A DNA stretch of 7,477 nt from positions 1 to 7,477 of the forward strand of contig CAYXEN010000092.1 of NCBI GenBank assembly GCA_964464035.1. The letters are read 5' to 3'. Positions 1-6,804 of the stretch are shown here, in pieces; position 1 is the first letter of the stretch, and each line of letters begins with the position of its first letter. The translations under genes and the position numbers were made by a program. The stretch comes from CAYXEN01 sp964464035 (GTDB taxonomy: Bacteria > Krumholzibacteriota > Krumholzibacteriia > WVZY01). A model generated the notes under the pieces. The model did no database searches, was not told the origin of the DNA, and worked only from the letters and a program-made list of their open reading frames with translations.

Positions 1-938
1 CGTACCTCGACGCCTACGCCGCCGATCTCACCGGAAGGGTGAAGCTGGGCAGAAAGCTCAAAGTCGTCGTCGACGCCGGCAACGGCACAGCCGGCGCCAT
101 AGCGCCCCGGGTCTTGAGCAAAGCGGGCATCGAGGTCGTCGAGCAGTTCTGCGATCTCGACATCGAATTCCCCAACCACGAGCCGGACCCGGCCTTGAAG
201 GAAACCGTCGAGGCCCTGGGCGGGCGCGTGCGGGCAGAAGGGGCGGACCTTGGATTCGCTTTCGACGGTGACGGGGATCGCCTGGGCGTAGTGGATGAAA
301 ACGGCGAAGTGATATGGCCCGATCGGTACATGATAATTCTCGCCAGGCAGGTCTTGGAGAAAAACCCGGGCGGCAAGATCATATTCGACGTGAAATGCTC
401 CCAGGCGCTCGAAGAGGATATCGCGGCCCACGGGGGAGTGCCGATCATGTGGAAGACCGGGCACTCCCACATAAAGGCCAAGCTGCACGAGGAAAAGGGC
501 CTGCTGGCCGGGGAGATGAGCGGTCACATCTTCTTCGTCGAGAATTACTACGGATTCGACGACGGGCTGTACGCTTCGCTTCGTTTCGCGGAATACGTGT
601 CGCGATCGGACAAACCTCTCTCCGAAGTGATCGCCGGCACTCCATATTACATTTCCACGCCGACCATTCACGTCGATTGCCCCGATGACAAGAAATACGA
701 CGTCGTCGCCAGGCTGACGGAGGAGTTCAAGCGCGATTTTCCGAGAGTGATAGACATCAACGGCGCCCGCGTGGTCTTCGAGGACGGTTGGGGCCTCGTG
801 CGGGCTTCCTCGAACATGCCGATCCTCGTTCTCAGGTTCGAGGCGAAGACCCCCGAACGCCTAGACGAGATCAAGGCCGTTTTCAGGAAATACATGGACA
901 AATTCAGCGAGATAGGAAAGGAATGGGTGAACGAGTGA
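1..938 (+). CDS. Phosphomannomutase/phosphoglucomutase, 5'-truncated by window edge
   Basis: Alpha-D-phosphohexomutase family enzyme (AlgC/ManB type) that interconverts hexose 6-phosphate and hexose 1-phosphate in the cytosol, feeding sugar-nucleotide and glycan synthesis. The frame is open from base 3, so the gene begins outside the window. A GTG at 39 is internal, because clear family sequence (YLDAYAADLTGR) precedes it. About 311 residues are visible; the family usually has about 450-460, so domain 1 with the catalytic phosphoserine loop is missing. Visible landmarks are VVVDAGNGTAG at the start of domain 2, the metal-binding DGDGDR (bases 264-281), the KTGHSHIK segment, the sugar-specificity motif GEMSGH (510-527) and the domain 4 phosphate-binding loop RASSNMP (801-821). 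Specificity for mannose versus glucose cannot be read from this part. The family call is very secure; substrate is inferred from similarity to bifunctional PMM/PGM enzymes. Confidence 0.95.
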   Translation, partial: YLDAYAADLTGRVKLGRKLKVVVDAGNGTAGAIAPRVLSKAGIEVVEQFCDLDIEFPNHEPDPALKETVEALGGRVRAEGADLGFAFDGDGDRLGVVDENGEVIWPDRYMIILARQVLEKNPGGKIIFDVKCSQALEEDIAAHGGVPIMWKTGHSHIKAKLHEEKGLLAGEMSGHIFFVENYYGFDDGLYASLRFAEYVSRSDKPLSEVIAGTPYYISTPTIHVDCPDDKKYDVVARLTEEFKRDFPRVIDINGARVVFEDGWGLVRASSNMPILVLRFEAKTPERLDEIKAVFRKYMDKFSEIGKEWVNE

Positions 939-1014
939 CCGGAGCCGACGCGCCCTTCCCAGCGAGGCGGTTCGGCGGAACGATTCCTTTTCGGATTCGA
1001 GGGAGAGGATGCAA

Positions 1015-2838
1015 ATGAGAATCATCATTCTGACTCTGGCGTTGTTGGCGGTATCGGCGACCATAGGCCCTTACCGGGTACAGGCCGCCGCCCAGCAAAC
1101 GGGCGAAGTCGATCTTCCCGAGGGCTACATGCCGCTCGAGGAATCGCAGGAGGTTCTGGACAAGACTCTCGAGGTGACGCTCGCCCCCGATTTGTCGATC
1201 CTGACCCCGGCCGAGAGGGGAGCAGCCCAGAAACTTCTCGAAGCGGGAGGGATCCTGCAAAAGCTCTATGAGAATTCTCTTCACCATCAGGCCCGGACCG
1301 CGTACGAGTCCCTCATGGCGACCGACGAGGCTCTAGGTTCTCCCCCCGCAACGCAGAATCTCCTCAAGCTCTTCTATCTCTTCAAGGGACCGATCATAAG
1401 GAATCTCGACAACGCTTACGTCGCGATCCTTCCCGTCGATGCCCGGGTTCCGGGAAAGAACGTCTATCCGTGGGGAATCACGAAGGAGGAGATAGACGGT
1501 TTCCTGGAGGCCAATCCCGGGGAAGCGGCGTCGATCCGACACTTGCGTTACGTGGTGAGGAGAACCGAGAAGGACGCGATCCAAGCCGACCTCGCCGCGC
1601 TCGACCGGTATCCCGTCATCGACGTGCTCCATCCGGGCTTGAGATCGAGGCTTGAAGCCCTCGCGGGAAACGAGGACGAAAACCGGCTCTACGCCGTTCC
1701 GTATTCCGTGGCCTATGCGAACGACTTGATCCGCGTCTATTATATTCTCAACTCGGCGGCCGATCTGGTCGCCTCGGACGACGTCGAGTTCGCCAGATTC
1801 CTGCGCAACCGGGCCGTCGATCTTCTGCGCGACGATTACGAAGCGGGGGATGCTTCCTGGGTCAGGGGGCGCTTCAAGCACTTGAACGCGCAGATAGGTT
1901 CGTACGAGGTGTACGACGACGAGCTCTACGCAACGAAAACTTTCTTCGGCATGAGCCTGCTCTTGAAGGACGAGGAGAAGAGTTCCAAGCTCGTTTCGGC
2001 GCTTTCCAGCCTTCAGGAGTTCGAGGAGAGCCTGCCCGTGGACGTGCACAAGAAGGTGCAAGAGGACATCCCCGTCGGGGTGTACAACGTGCTGGCTGAT
2101 TTCGGCCAGGCGAGGGGAACGAACACGGCGACGATCCTTCCCAACGAGAACTACCTGGCCTCGAAATACGGCCGCACGATCCTCATCCGCTACAACATAT
2201 TGACCAATCCCAGGCTCTTCGCAATTGCGGAGGATTCCTGGAAAGCAGCCGTGGCAGAGCGGCACTTCGGGGACTTCAAGCTCGAAGGCAATTTCTACAG
2301 AACGCTCTGGCACGAGATCGGGCACTACCTGGGCCCCGACCGGGACAAGAAGGGGAGAACTTTGAACGAGGCGCTCGAGGAGTACTCTCAGGTGCTCGAA
2401 GAATTGAAAGCCGATCTCGTGTCGCTGTTTCTGGTCGAGAAGCTCCGAGAGAAAGGGTACTACGACGATGCAACGGCTCGTGCCGTCTACGCGAGCGGAA
2501 TAAGGAGGGTTCTTCTCAAGAACCGGCCGCACAAGGGACAGACATACCAGACCATGGAACTGATGCAGATGAATTATTTCCTTTCCAGGGGGCTCTTGGA
2601 GTTCGATCCCGCGGGGTCGGTGTTGAAGATCGACTACGGCAAGTATGCCTCTACGATAAAAGAAATGCTTTCCAAGGTCCTCGGCCTGCAATACGAAGGC
2701 GACAAGGCTGCCGCCCGCAGGTTCGTCGAGGAATACAGCGCGTGGGATGAGCACCTTCACGGAGCCGTCTCCGCAAGGATGCGGGCGACGGAGAAGTATC
2801 GCTACGTGATCGTGCGTTACGCGGCCCTCGAGGATTGA
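1015..2838 (+). CDS. Exported M49-family (dipeptidyl-peptidase III-like) zinc metallohydrolase
   Basis: Likely zinc-dependent peptidase of the M49 family, whose studied members remove dipeptides from peptide N-termini. The zinc site is HEIGHYLGP (His433, Glu434, His437 from this start), followed by EELKAD (462-467). The latter matches the family's second motif EExxAD, which supplies the third, glutamate ligand. The first motif is five residues (HExxH), not the classical M49 six-residue HExxGH. The N-terminus has Arg2, a hydrophobic stretch (IIILTLALLAVSATIG) and a VQA-A site typical of signal peptidase I. No lipobox cysteine is present, so a soluble periplasmic or secreted product is expected. 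ATG 1015 is preferred because GGGAGAGG (1001-1008) sits about 6-9 bases upstream; ATG 1009 (two residues longer) almost touches it. The protein has 607 residues. It lies 76 bases after the mutase and 54 before the methyltransferase, so co-transcription is possible. Family confidence is good; actual substrate is unknown. Confidence 0.82.
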   Translation: MRIIILTLALLAVSATIGPYRVQAAAQQTGEVDLPEGYMPLEESQEVLDKTLEVTLAPDLSILTPAERGAAQKLLEAGGILQKLYENSLHHQARTAYESLMATDEALGSPPATQNLLKLFYLFKGPIIRNLDNAYVAILPVDARVPGKNVYPWGITKEEIDGFLEANPGEAASIRHLRYVVRRTEKDAIQADLAALDRYPVIDVLHPGLRSRLEALAGNEDENRLYAVPYSVAYANDLIRVYYILNSAADLVASDDVEFARFLRNRAVDLLRDDYEAGDASWVRGRFKHLNAQIGSYEVYDDELYATKTFFGMSLLLKDEEKSSKLVSALSSLQEFEESLPVDVHKKVQEDIPVGVYNVLADFGQARGTNTATILPNENYLASKYGRTILIRYNILTNPRLFAIAEDSWKAAVAERHFGDFKLEGNFYRTLWHEIGHYLGPDRDKKGRTLNEALEEYSQVLEELKADLVSLFLVEKLREKGYYDDATARAVYASGIRRVLLKNRPHKGQTYQTMELMQMNYFLSRGLLEFDPAGSVLKIDYGKYASTIKEMLSKVLGLQYEGDKAAARRFVEEYSAWDEHLHGAVSARMRATEKYRYVIVRYAALED

Positions 2839-2892
2839 GCGGGCATCGACGGCATCCGGCCGCGGCGGTCTCTTCGAAGGGAAATCCGGACC

Positions 2893-3666
2893 ATGGATCT
2901 GGAAACGTATTATGATTCGATCGTCGAAGCGGGCTACTATCCAAGCAAGAAAAACGTCCGGTTCTACATGGAGTACGTCTTCGAGGGAGTGCCGCTCGAA
3001 GGTGTATCGATGCTGGACATCGGGGGCGGGTCGGGCATGTTCAGTTTCTACGCCGCGGCCTCGGGCGCCGATCGCGTCGTTTGCCTCGAACCCGCGGCGG
3101 CGGGCTCCGATTCCAAGGTCCTCGACAGGTTCAACGCCCTCTCTTCGCGCCTGGGCCGCCCGGAGAGCGTGGAACTCAGGGCCGAGACGTTCCAGGAATT
3201 CTCTTCCCCGGGGACTTTCGACGTGATCCTCCTTCACAACTCGGTGAACCATCTGGACGAGGAAGCCTGCATGACTCTGGGGCGGAACATCCATTCAGTG
3301 AAGCGATACAAGAAGATATTCGCCGAACTGCACGGGCTTTGCAAACCCGGTGGAAAGATCGTGGTTGCCGACTGCGCCCGTTACAACTTCTTTGCTTTCT
3401 TCAACCTGCGTAATCCTTTCAATCCGAACATCGAGTGGCACAAGCACCAATCCCCGAGTTTGTGGGCGAAACTTCTCGAGCAGGTCGGTTTCACCGAGCC
3501 GAGGATAAGATGGACTTCGTTCAATTCGCTCGGCGCCTTGGGAAGGCGCCTGCTTGGGAATCGGGTAGCTGCTTACTTCCTTCAAAGCCATTTCGTCCTC
3601 ACCATGACAAGGAGAAGCGAGGTCGGCGGCGGGCGGCATCGACGTTCGATCATCGAAAAATCCTGA
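2893..3666 (+). CDS. Class I SAM-dependent methyltransferase, substrate unknown
   Basis: A 257-residue protein with a Rossmann-type methyltransferase fold. Motif I is LDIGGGSG (residues 41-48), binding S-adenosylmethionine. The acidic residue ending strand beta 2 is Glu66 in VVCLEP. The motif IV region is FDVILLHNSVNHLDEEA (109-125), and a KPGGKIVVAD strand-turn (151-160) follows. The C-terminal part carries EWHKHQSPSLWAKLLEQVGF (181-200) and ends in a basic, probably disordered tail. From memory, this WHxHQxPxxW stretch and a late S-x-F-V-L-T segment occur in methyltransferases encoded in surface glycan clusters. With the phosphohexomutase nearby, glycan modification is a reasonable but unproven guess. 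The start is ATG 2893, with AAGGGA at 2877-2882 about 10 bases upstream. No transmembrane segment or signal peptide is seen. The enzyme class is secure; the acceptor is not recognised. Confidence 0.88.
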   Translation: MDLETYYDSIVEAGYYPSKKNVRFYMEYVFEGVPLEGVSMLDIGGGSGMFSFYAAASGADRVVCLEPAAAGSDSKVLDRFNALSSRLGRPESVELRAETFQEFSSPGTFDVILLHNSVNHLDEEACMTLGRNIHSVKRYKKIFAELHGLCKPGGKIVVADCARYNFFAFFNLRNPFNPNIEWHKHQSPSLWAKLLEQVGFTEPRIRWTSFNSLGALGRRLLGNRVAAYFLQSHFVLTMTRRSEVGGGRHRRSIIEKS

Positions 3667-3690
3667 TTTCCAGGGCGTTTTTATCTTTTT
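3645..3690 (+). terminator. Weak Rho-independent terminator-like structure
   Basis: At the end of the methyltransferase gene an A-tract (3656-3660) precedes CCTG (3662-3665), loop ATTTC and CAGG (3671-3674). TTTTT (3678-3682) and a second T-run to 3690 follow. The A-tract can pair with the T-tract around the short stem with a small CG bulge. An overlapping dyad, TTCGAT-C-ATCGAA (3645-3657), could compete. The stem has only 4-5 core pairs and overlaps the stop codon, so termination may be weak. The position between the methyltransferase and the pnt promoter region makes sense for a transcript boundary. Confidence 0.35.
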
Positions 3691-3694
3691 ACCT

Positions 3695-3723
3695 TTGCGC
3701 GTCCGGGACGTTGATATTATCTT
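3695..3723 (+). promoter_or_regulatory. Candidate promoter for the pnt operon
   Basis: The gap before pntAA is strikingly AT-rich compared with its surroundings. The best spaced sigma70-like pair I can find is TTGCGC (3695-3700) and TATCTT (3718-3723), separated by 17 bases, leaving a leader of roughly 30 bases. Each box matches consensus only moderately, and TATTAT (3715-3720) is an alternative -10 with a short spacer. Read this as a promoter-bearing region rather than a resolved promoter. Confidence 0.35.
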
Positions 3724-3759
3724 TCCGTCTAATTTTGACCTGAAAGGAAAGGAACGATC

Positions 3760-4920
3760 ATGATTGTCGGAGTACCCAAAGAGACTTTTCCCGGAGAGAG
3801 GCGCGTGGCGCTCGTGCCCAAGGTCGTGCCGCAGCTCACCAAGGCGGGCCTCGAGGTCGTGGTGGAGGCCGGGGCGGGCAAGAATGCGGGGTTCCTGGAC
3901 GAGGAATTCCAGGAGAAGGGTGCGCGGATCCTGCCGGAGCGCGGCGAGCTGTTCAAGACCGCCGACGTGATACTCCAGGTGAGATCGATCGGCGCCAACC
4001 CTGATGCAGGCAAGTCGGACCTCGAGCTCATGCGGGAAGGCCAGATCGTGGTCGGTTTCTCGGAACCTCTCACCGAACTCGACGCGGTGAGATCCCTCGC
4101 CGATAGGAAGATCACCTCCTTCTCCATGGAACTCATTCCGCGGATCACGCGGGCCCAGAGCATGGACGCCCTGTCGTCGATGGCGACAGTGGCCGGCTAC
4201 AAGGCCGTGCTGCTGGCCGCAACGAGATTGCCCAAGATGTTTCCCATGTTCATGACGGCCGCCGGCACGATAACGCCGGCGAGGGTGTTCGTGGTCGGGG
4301 CCGGTGTCGCCGGCCTGCAGGCGATCGCGACCGCAAGGCGCCTGGGCGCGGTGGTGAGCGCCTACGATCTTCGCCCGGCGGTGAGAGAGCAGGTGGAGAG
4401 CCTGGGCGGCAAATTCGTGGAGCTCGAGCTGGAGGCGGAGGACGCCGAGGACAAGGGCGGCTACGCCAAGGAGATGGGGGAGGAGTTCTACCGGAAGCAG
4501 CGGGAGATGATGATGCGGGTCGTGGCGGAGAACGACGTGGTGATAACGACCGCGGCGATTCCCGGCAAGAAGGCCCCGATCCTCGTCACCGAAGAGATGG
4601 TGAAAGGGATGGCGACGGGCTCCGTGATAGTGGATCTCGCCGCTGAAAGGGGCGGGAACTGCGAGCTCACCAAGCCGGGGGAAATCGTGGAAGTGGATGG
4701 AGTGATAATCGACGGACCCGTCAATCTCGCTTCGACCGCTCCGTACCATGCAAGCCAGATGTATGCAAAGAACATAACGTCGTTCCTTCTCAATATGGTT
4801 AAGGACGGATCCCTGGACCTCGACAGCGAGGACGAGATCGTCCGCGAGACCCTCGTGACCCGCAACGGGGAAGTAGTGAATCAACGGGTGCGCGAGTTGA
4901 TGGAGTCCAAGACCGCATGA
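3760..4920 (+). CDS. pntAA: NAD(P) transhydrogenase alpha subunit, part 1 (NAD(H)-binding domain I)
   Basis: Peripheral cytosolic dI component of proton-translocating transhydrogenase; it binds NAD(H) and exchanges hydride with NADP(H) bound to PntB. The 386 residues match the length of stand-alone PntAA proteins such as that of Rhodospirillum rubrum. Visible signatures are the N-terminal GVPKETFPGERRVAL; the RQD loop as Arg128, Gln133 and Asp136 in PRITRAQSMD; the nucleotide-binding GAGVAG (180-185); YDLRP with ribose-contacting Asp203; QVESLGGKFVELE (211-223); and a mobile loop around DKGGYAKEM with Tyr235. The C-terminus stops before any membrane helix, so the alpha subunit is split. The start is set by AAAGGAAAGGAA (about 3743-3754) a few bases upstream of ATG 3760. 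First gene of the operon, 25 bases before pntAB. No missing catalytic residue noticed. Confidence 0.97.
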   Translation: MIVGVPKETFPGERRVALVPKVVPQLTKAGLEVVVEAGAGKNAGFLDEEFQEKGARILPERGELFKTADVILQVRSIGANPDAGKSDLELMREGQIVVGFSEPLTELDAVRSLADRKITSFSMELIPRITRAQSMDALSSMATVAGYKAVLLAATRLPKMFPMFMTAAGTITPARVFVVGAGVAGLQAIATARRLGAVVSAYDLRPAVREQVESLGGKFVELELEAEDAEDKGGYAKEMGEEFYRKQREMMMRVVAENDVVITTAAIPGKKAPILVTEEMVKGMATGSVIVDLAAERGGNCELTKPGEIVEVDGVIIDGPVNLASTAPYHASQMYAKNITSFLLNMVKDGSLDLDSEDEIVRETLVTRNGEVVNQRVRELMESKTA

Positions 4921-4945
4921 GATCGATCAAGGAGGTAGGAGAGTA

Positions 4946-5227
4946 ATGGAAGCCTTCATAATGGTGCTCACCATTTTCGTACTGGCCATATTCGTGGGAT
5001 TCGAGGTGATCACCAAGGTACCGCCGACCTTGCACACGCCGCTCATGTCGGGGTCCAACGCCATATCCGGGATAACCTTCATAGGCGCGATGATCTCGGC
5101 TGGCTCTCAGGAGACGACCCTCACGACCGTGCTCGGTTTCACCGCCGTCGTCTTCGCCGCGATCAACGTGGTGGGTGGTTTCCTGGTGACGGACAGGATG
5201 TTGAAGATGTTCAAGAAGAAGGACTAG
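4946..5227 (+). CDS. pntAB: NAD(P) transhydrogenase alpha subunit, part 2 (membrane domain)
   Basis: Small integral membrane subunit contributing the alpha-side helices of domain II, the proton channel. The 93-residue length is normal for stand-alone PntAB. Three hydrophobic segments are visible (about residues 3-19, 38-52 and 60-82). The conserved loop TLHTPLMSGSNAISGI (28-43) is the hallmark shared with the C-terminal part of full-length PntA. The protein ends with a lysine-rich tail (FKKKD), suiting cytosolic placement. A strong Shine-Dalgarno AAGGAGG (4929-4935) plus a second AGGAGAG (4937-4943) precede ATG 4946. It lies between pntAA and pntB and is almost certainly co-transcribed with both. 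Confidence 0.95.
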   Translation: MEAFIMVLTIFVLAIFVGFEVITKVPPTLHTPLMSGSNAISGITFIGAMISAGSQETTLTTVLGFTAVVFAAINVVGGFLVTDRMLKMFKKKD

Positions 5228-5308
5228 GGCATTCTCGAAATTCCGATGCGGGCTCGGAGCGGGACGTTCACGGGCTCGCGACGCCCAATAACCATGAGGA
5301 AATAGATC

Positions 5309-6697
5309 ATGCATACGATTCTGATCAATACCACGTACCTGATATCGTCCATTCTCTTCATTCTAGGTCTCAAGGGCCTGGCTCATCCGCGCACCGCCGT
5401 AAGGGGCAATCTCCTCGGTGCACTCGGGATGTTCCTCGCCATAGTCGTAACCCTCCTCGACCAGAGGATAGTGAGCTACGAGATAATCCTGGCCGGAGTC
5501 GTGGTGGGAAGCGCCGTGGGAGCGATCCTCGCCGTCAGGATCCAGATGACCGCCATGCCGCAGCTCGTGGCCCTGTTCAACGGTTTCGGCGGGGGGGCGT
5601 CGGTGCTGGTGGCCGGTGCGGCGCTCGTGGAAAGCAACATCAACCCGTCCGCGTCGATGCTTCAGCTTACCATCGCCACCGTCGCCTCGGGGATAATCGG
5701 CGCGGTGACCTTCTGGGGGAGTCTCGTAGCTTTCGGCAAGCTTCAAGAGGTGATATCGGGGAATCCCGTTCACTATCCTTTGCAAAAGACGATAAACGCC
5801 TTGTTGGGCCTGGCAGCGATCGGGTTCGGGGTTTGGGTCGTGCTCAACCCGGGAGCGATCTCTTTCTACTGGTTCCTCGTGGGAGTTGCATCGATCCTCG
5901 GCGTGCTGCTCGTGCTTCCCATCGGGGGGGCCGACATGCCGGTCGTCATCGCGCTCTTGAACTCGTATTCCGGCCTGGCCGCCGCGGCGACAGGGTTCGT
6001 TCTCTCGAACAACGTACTCATAATCGCCGGCTCGCTGGTCGGGGCTTCGGGGATAATTCTCACGCAGATCATGTGCAAGGCCATGAACCGATCGCTCACC
6101 CACGTGCTTTTCGGGGTTCTCGGTCCGAGCGAGGAAGGACCCAGCGCCGACGACATCTACGCGGGCAGGGTCAAGTCCACCTCCGCCGAGGAAGTGGCGA
6201 TGTTCTTCGATACGGCGCGACGGGTGGTGATCGTGCCCGGGTACGGCCTAGCGGTCGCTCAGGCGCAGCACGTGGTGCGGGACCTGGCCAATCTCCTCGA
6301 AAGCAGGGGAATCGAAGTGGAATTCGCCATACATCCCGTGGCGGGAAGGATGCCGGGACACATGAACGTCCTCCTGGCGGAGGCGAACGTTCCCTATGAC
6401 AAGCTCAAGGAAATGGACGAGATCAATCCCACCATGGAGGAAGTCGACGTGGCGATGGTCATCGGGGCCAACGACGTGGTGAATCCGGTGGCGAGGACCG
6501 ATCCCTCGAGCCCCATTGCGGGAATGCCCATCATCAACGTGGACAAAGCGAGGACGGTCGTGGTGATCAAGAGGAGCCTGAGCCCGGGATTCGCCGGAAT
6601 CCCCAATCCACTCTTCGCCTTGGACAATACGCTCATGTTCTTCGGCGACGGCAAGAAAGCCGTGCTCGAGCTGATATCGGCCTTGAAGGAATCGTGA
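5309..6697 (+). CDS. pntB: NAD(P) transhydrogenase beta subunit (membrane domain plus NADP(H)-binding domain III)
   Basis: Completes the transhydrogenase, which uses proton re-entry to drive hydride transfer from NADH to NADP+. It has 462 residues, normal for PntB. The first about 260 residues are strongly hydrophobic membrane helices containing MPQLVALFNGFGGG (83-96), IGGADMPVV (205-213) and LLNSYSGLAAAA (217-228). The soluble dIII domain carries the NADP-binding PGYGLAVAQAQ (310-320), HPVAGRMPGHMNVLLAEANV (342-361), the GANDVVNP loop (386-393), KRSLSPGFAG (421-430) and a terminal FFGDGKKA (444-451). Residue 91 is Asn where E. coli PntB has His91, a residue implicated in proton transfer. ATG 5309 has GAGGA (5296-5300) about 8 bases upstream. 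The 81-base gap after pntAB shows no convincing promoter or terminator, so I treat the three genes as one operon. Confidence 0.97.
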   Translation: MHTILINTTYLISSILFILGLKGLAHPRTAVRGNLLGALGMFLAIVVTLLDQRIVSYEIILAGVVVGSAVGAILAVRIQMTAMPQLVALFNGFGGGASVLVAGAALVESNINPSASMLQLTIATVASGIIGAVTFWGSLVAFGKLQEVISGNPVHYPLQKTINALLGLAAIGFGVWVVLNPGAISFYWFLVGVASILGVLLVLPIGGADMPVVIALLNSYSGLAAAATGFVLSNNVLIIAGSLVGASGIILTQIMCKAMNRSLTHVLFGVLGPSEEGPSADDIYAGRVKSTSAEEVAMFFDTARRVVIVPGYGLAVAQAQHVVRDLANLLESRGIEVEFAIHPVAGRMPGHMNVLLAEANVPYDKLKEMDEINPTMEEVDVAMVIGANDVVNPVARTDPSSPIAGMPIINVDKARTVVVIKRSLSPGFAGIPNPLFALDNTLMFFGDGKKAVLELISALKES

Positions 6698-6762
6698 GCC
6701 GGGCCCGCGCAGGTTCTTGATATCTCTCCCAACTTGTTCAATTTCAAGGGATAAAAAGGGTT

Positions 6763-6777
6763 GACAGTGCCGCTGTC
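6763..6777. promoter_or_regulatory. Inverted repeat overlapping the -35 box
   Basis: GACAG (6763-6767) and CTGTC (6773-6777) form a 5-base inverted repeat around TGCCG. The left arm shares bases with TTGACA and the right arm lies in the promoter spacer. Its sequence is unrelated to the two TGATATATCA dyads downstream, so it may serve a different protein or be chance. Confidence 0.35.
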
Positions 6778-6778
6778 T

Positions 6779-6788
6779 TGATATATCA
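6779..6788. promoter_or_regulatory. Palindrome over the -10 box, candidate operator 1
   Basis: TGATATATCA is a perfect 10-base palindrome that covers five of the six -10 bases. The same 10-base core recurs 28 bases downstream. A repressor bound here would exclude RNA polymerase. The likeliest binder is the Rrf2 protein encoded just downstream, by analogy with autoregulated IscR and related proteins; that is inference. Confidence 0.55.
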
Positions 6789-6804
6789 TTAATACGATAG
6801 TAAA

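Larger units (their letters stand above)
6761..6789 (+). promoter_or_regulatory. Strong sigma70-type promoter of the rrf2-suf transcript
   Basis: A perfect -35 box TTGACA (6761-6766) is followed after exactly 17 bases by TATCAT (6784-6789), five of six matches to TATAAT. The predicted transcription start is near 6796, giving a leader of roughly 38 bases. This is the clearest promoter in the window, in an AT-rich stretch between pntB and the Rrf2 gene. Dyads over both boxes suggest it is repressible. Confidence 0.8.

Noticed and set aside
939..1008. Small hairpins such as GGAA-CGA-TTCC followed by TTTT between the mutase and the M49 gene
   Set aside because: A 4-base stem and four T residues are too weak to support a terminator call; read-through is equally likely.
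1333..3294. A 653-codon open frame on the minus strand opposite the M49 and methyltransferase genes
   Set aside because: Its translation has no recognisable motif or family signature, while both plus-strand genes carry clear catalytic motifs. Long antisense frames are expected opposite GC-rich genes. It also spans an intergenic gap and two unrelated genes.
3295..4884. A 529-codon minus-strand frame opposite pntAA and the end of the methyltransferase
   Set aside because: The histidine- and arginine-rich translation is typical of an antisense shadow, and PntAA on the other strand is unmistakable. Other antisense frames at 14-481, 5363-6103 and 6789-7370 were dismissed for the same reason.
5249..5278. 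Direct repeat CGGGCTCG (5249-5256 and 5271-5278) in the pntAB-pntB gap
   Set aside because: Eight GC-rich bases repeated twice is within chance for this composition, and no promoter or hairpin accompanies it.
5294..5305. Three-codon mini-ORF (ATG AGG AAA TAG) overlapping the pntB ribosome binding site
   Set aside because: It has no Shine-Dalgarno of its own, and such short frames are common by chance. Without conservation data I would not call it a regulatory leader peptide.
6698..6760. Terminator after pntB
   Set aside because: CGGGCCCG just after the stop is a palindrome, but no T-run follows it and no adequate stem-loop is visible before the rrf2 promoter. Termination there, if any, is not readable from sequence.
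6778..6789. FNR/CRP-type site suggested by TTGAT and ATCAT half-sites at the rrf2 promoter
   Set aside because: FNR boxes have a 4-base spacer between TTGAT and ATCAA; here the spacer is 2 bases. The repeat of the full palindrome in front of an Rrf2 gene makes self-regulation the simpler reading.
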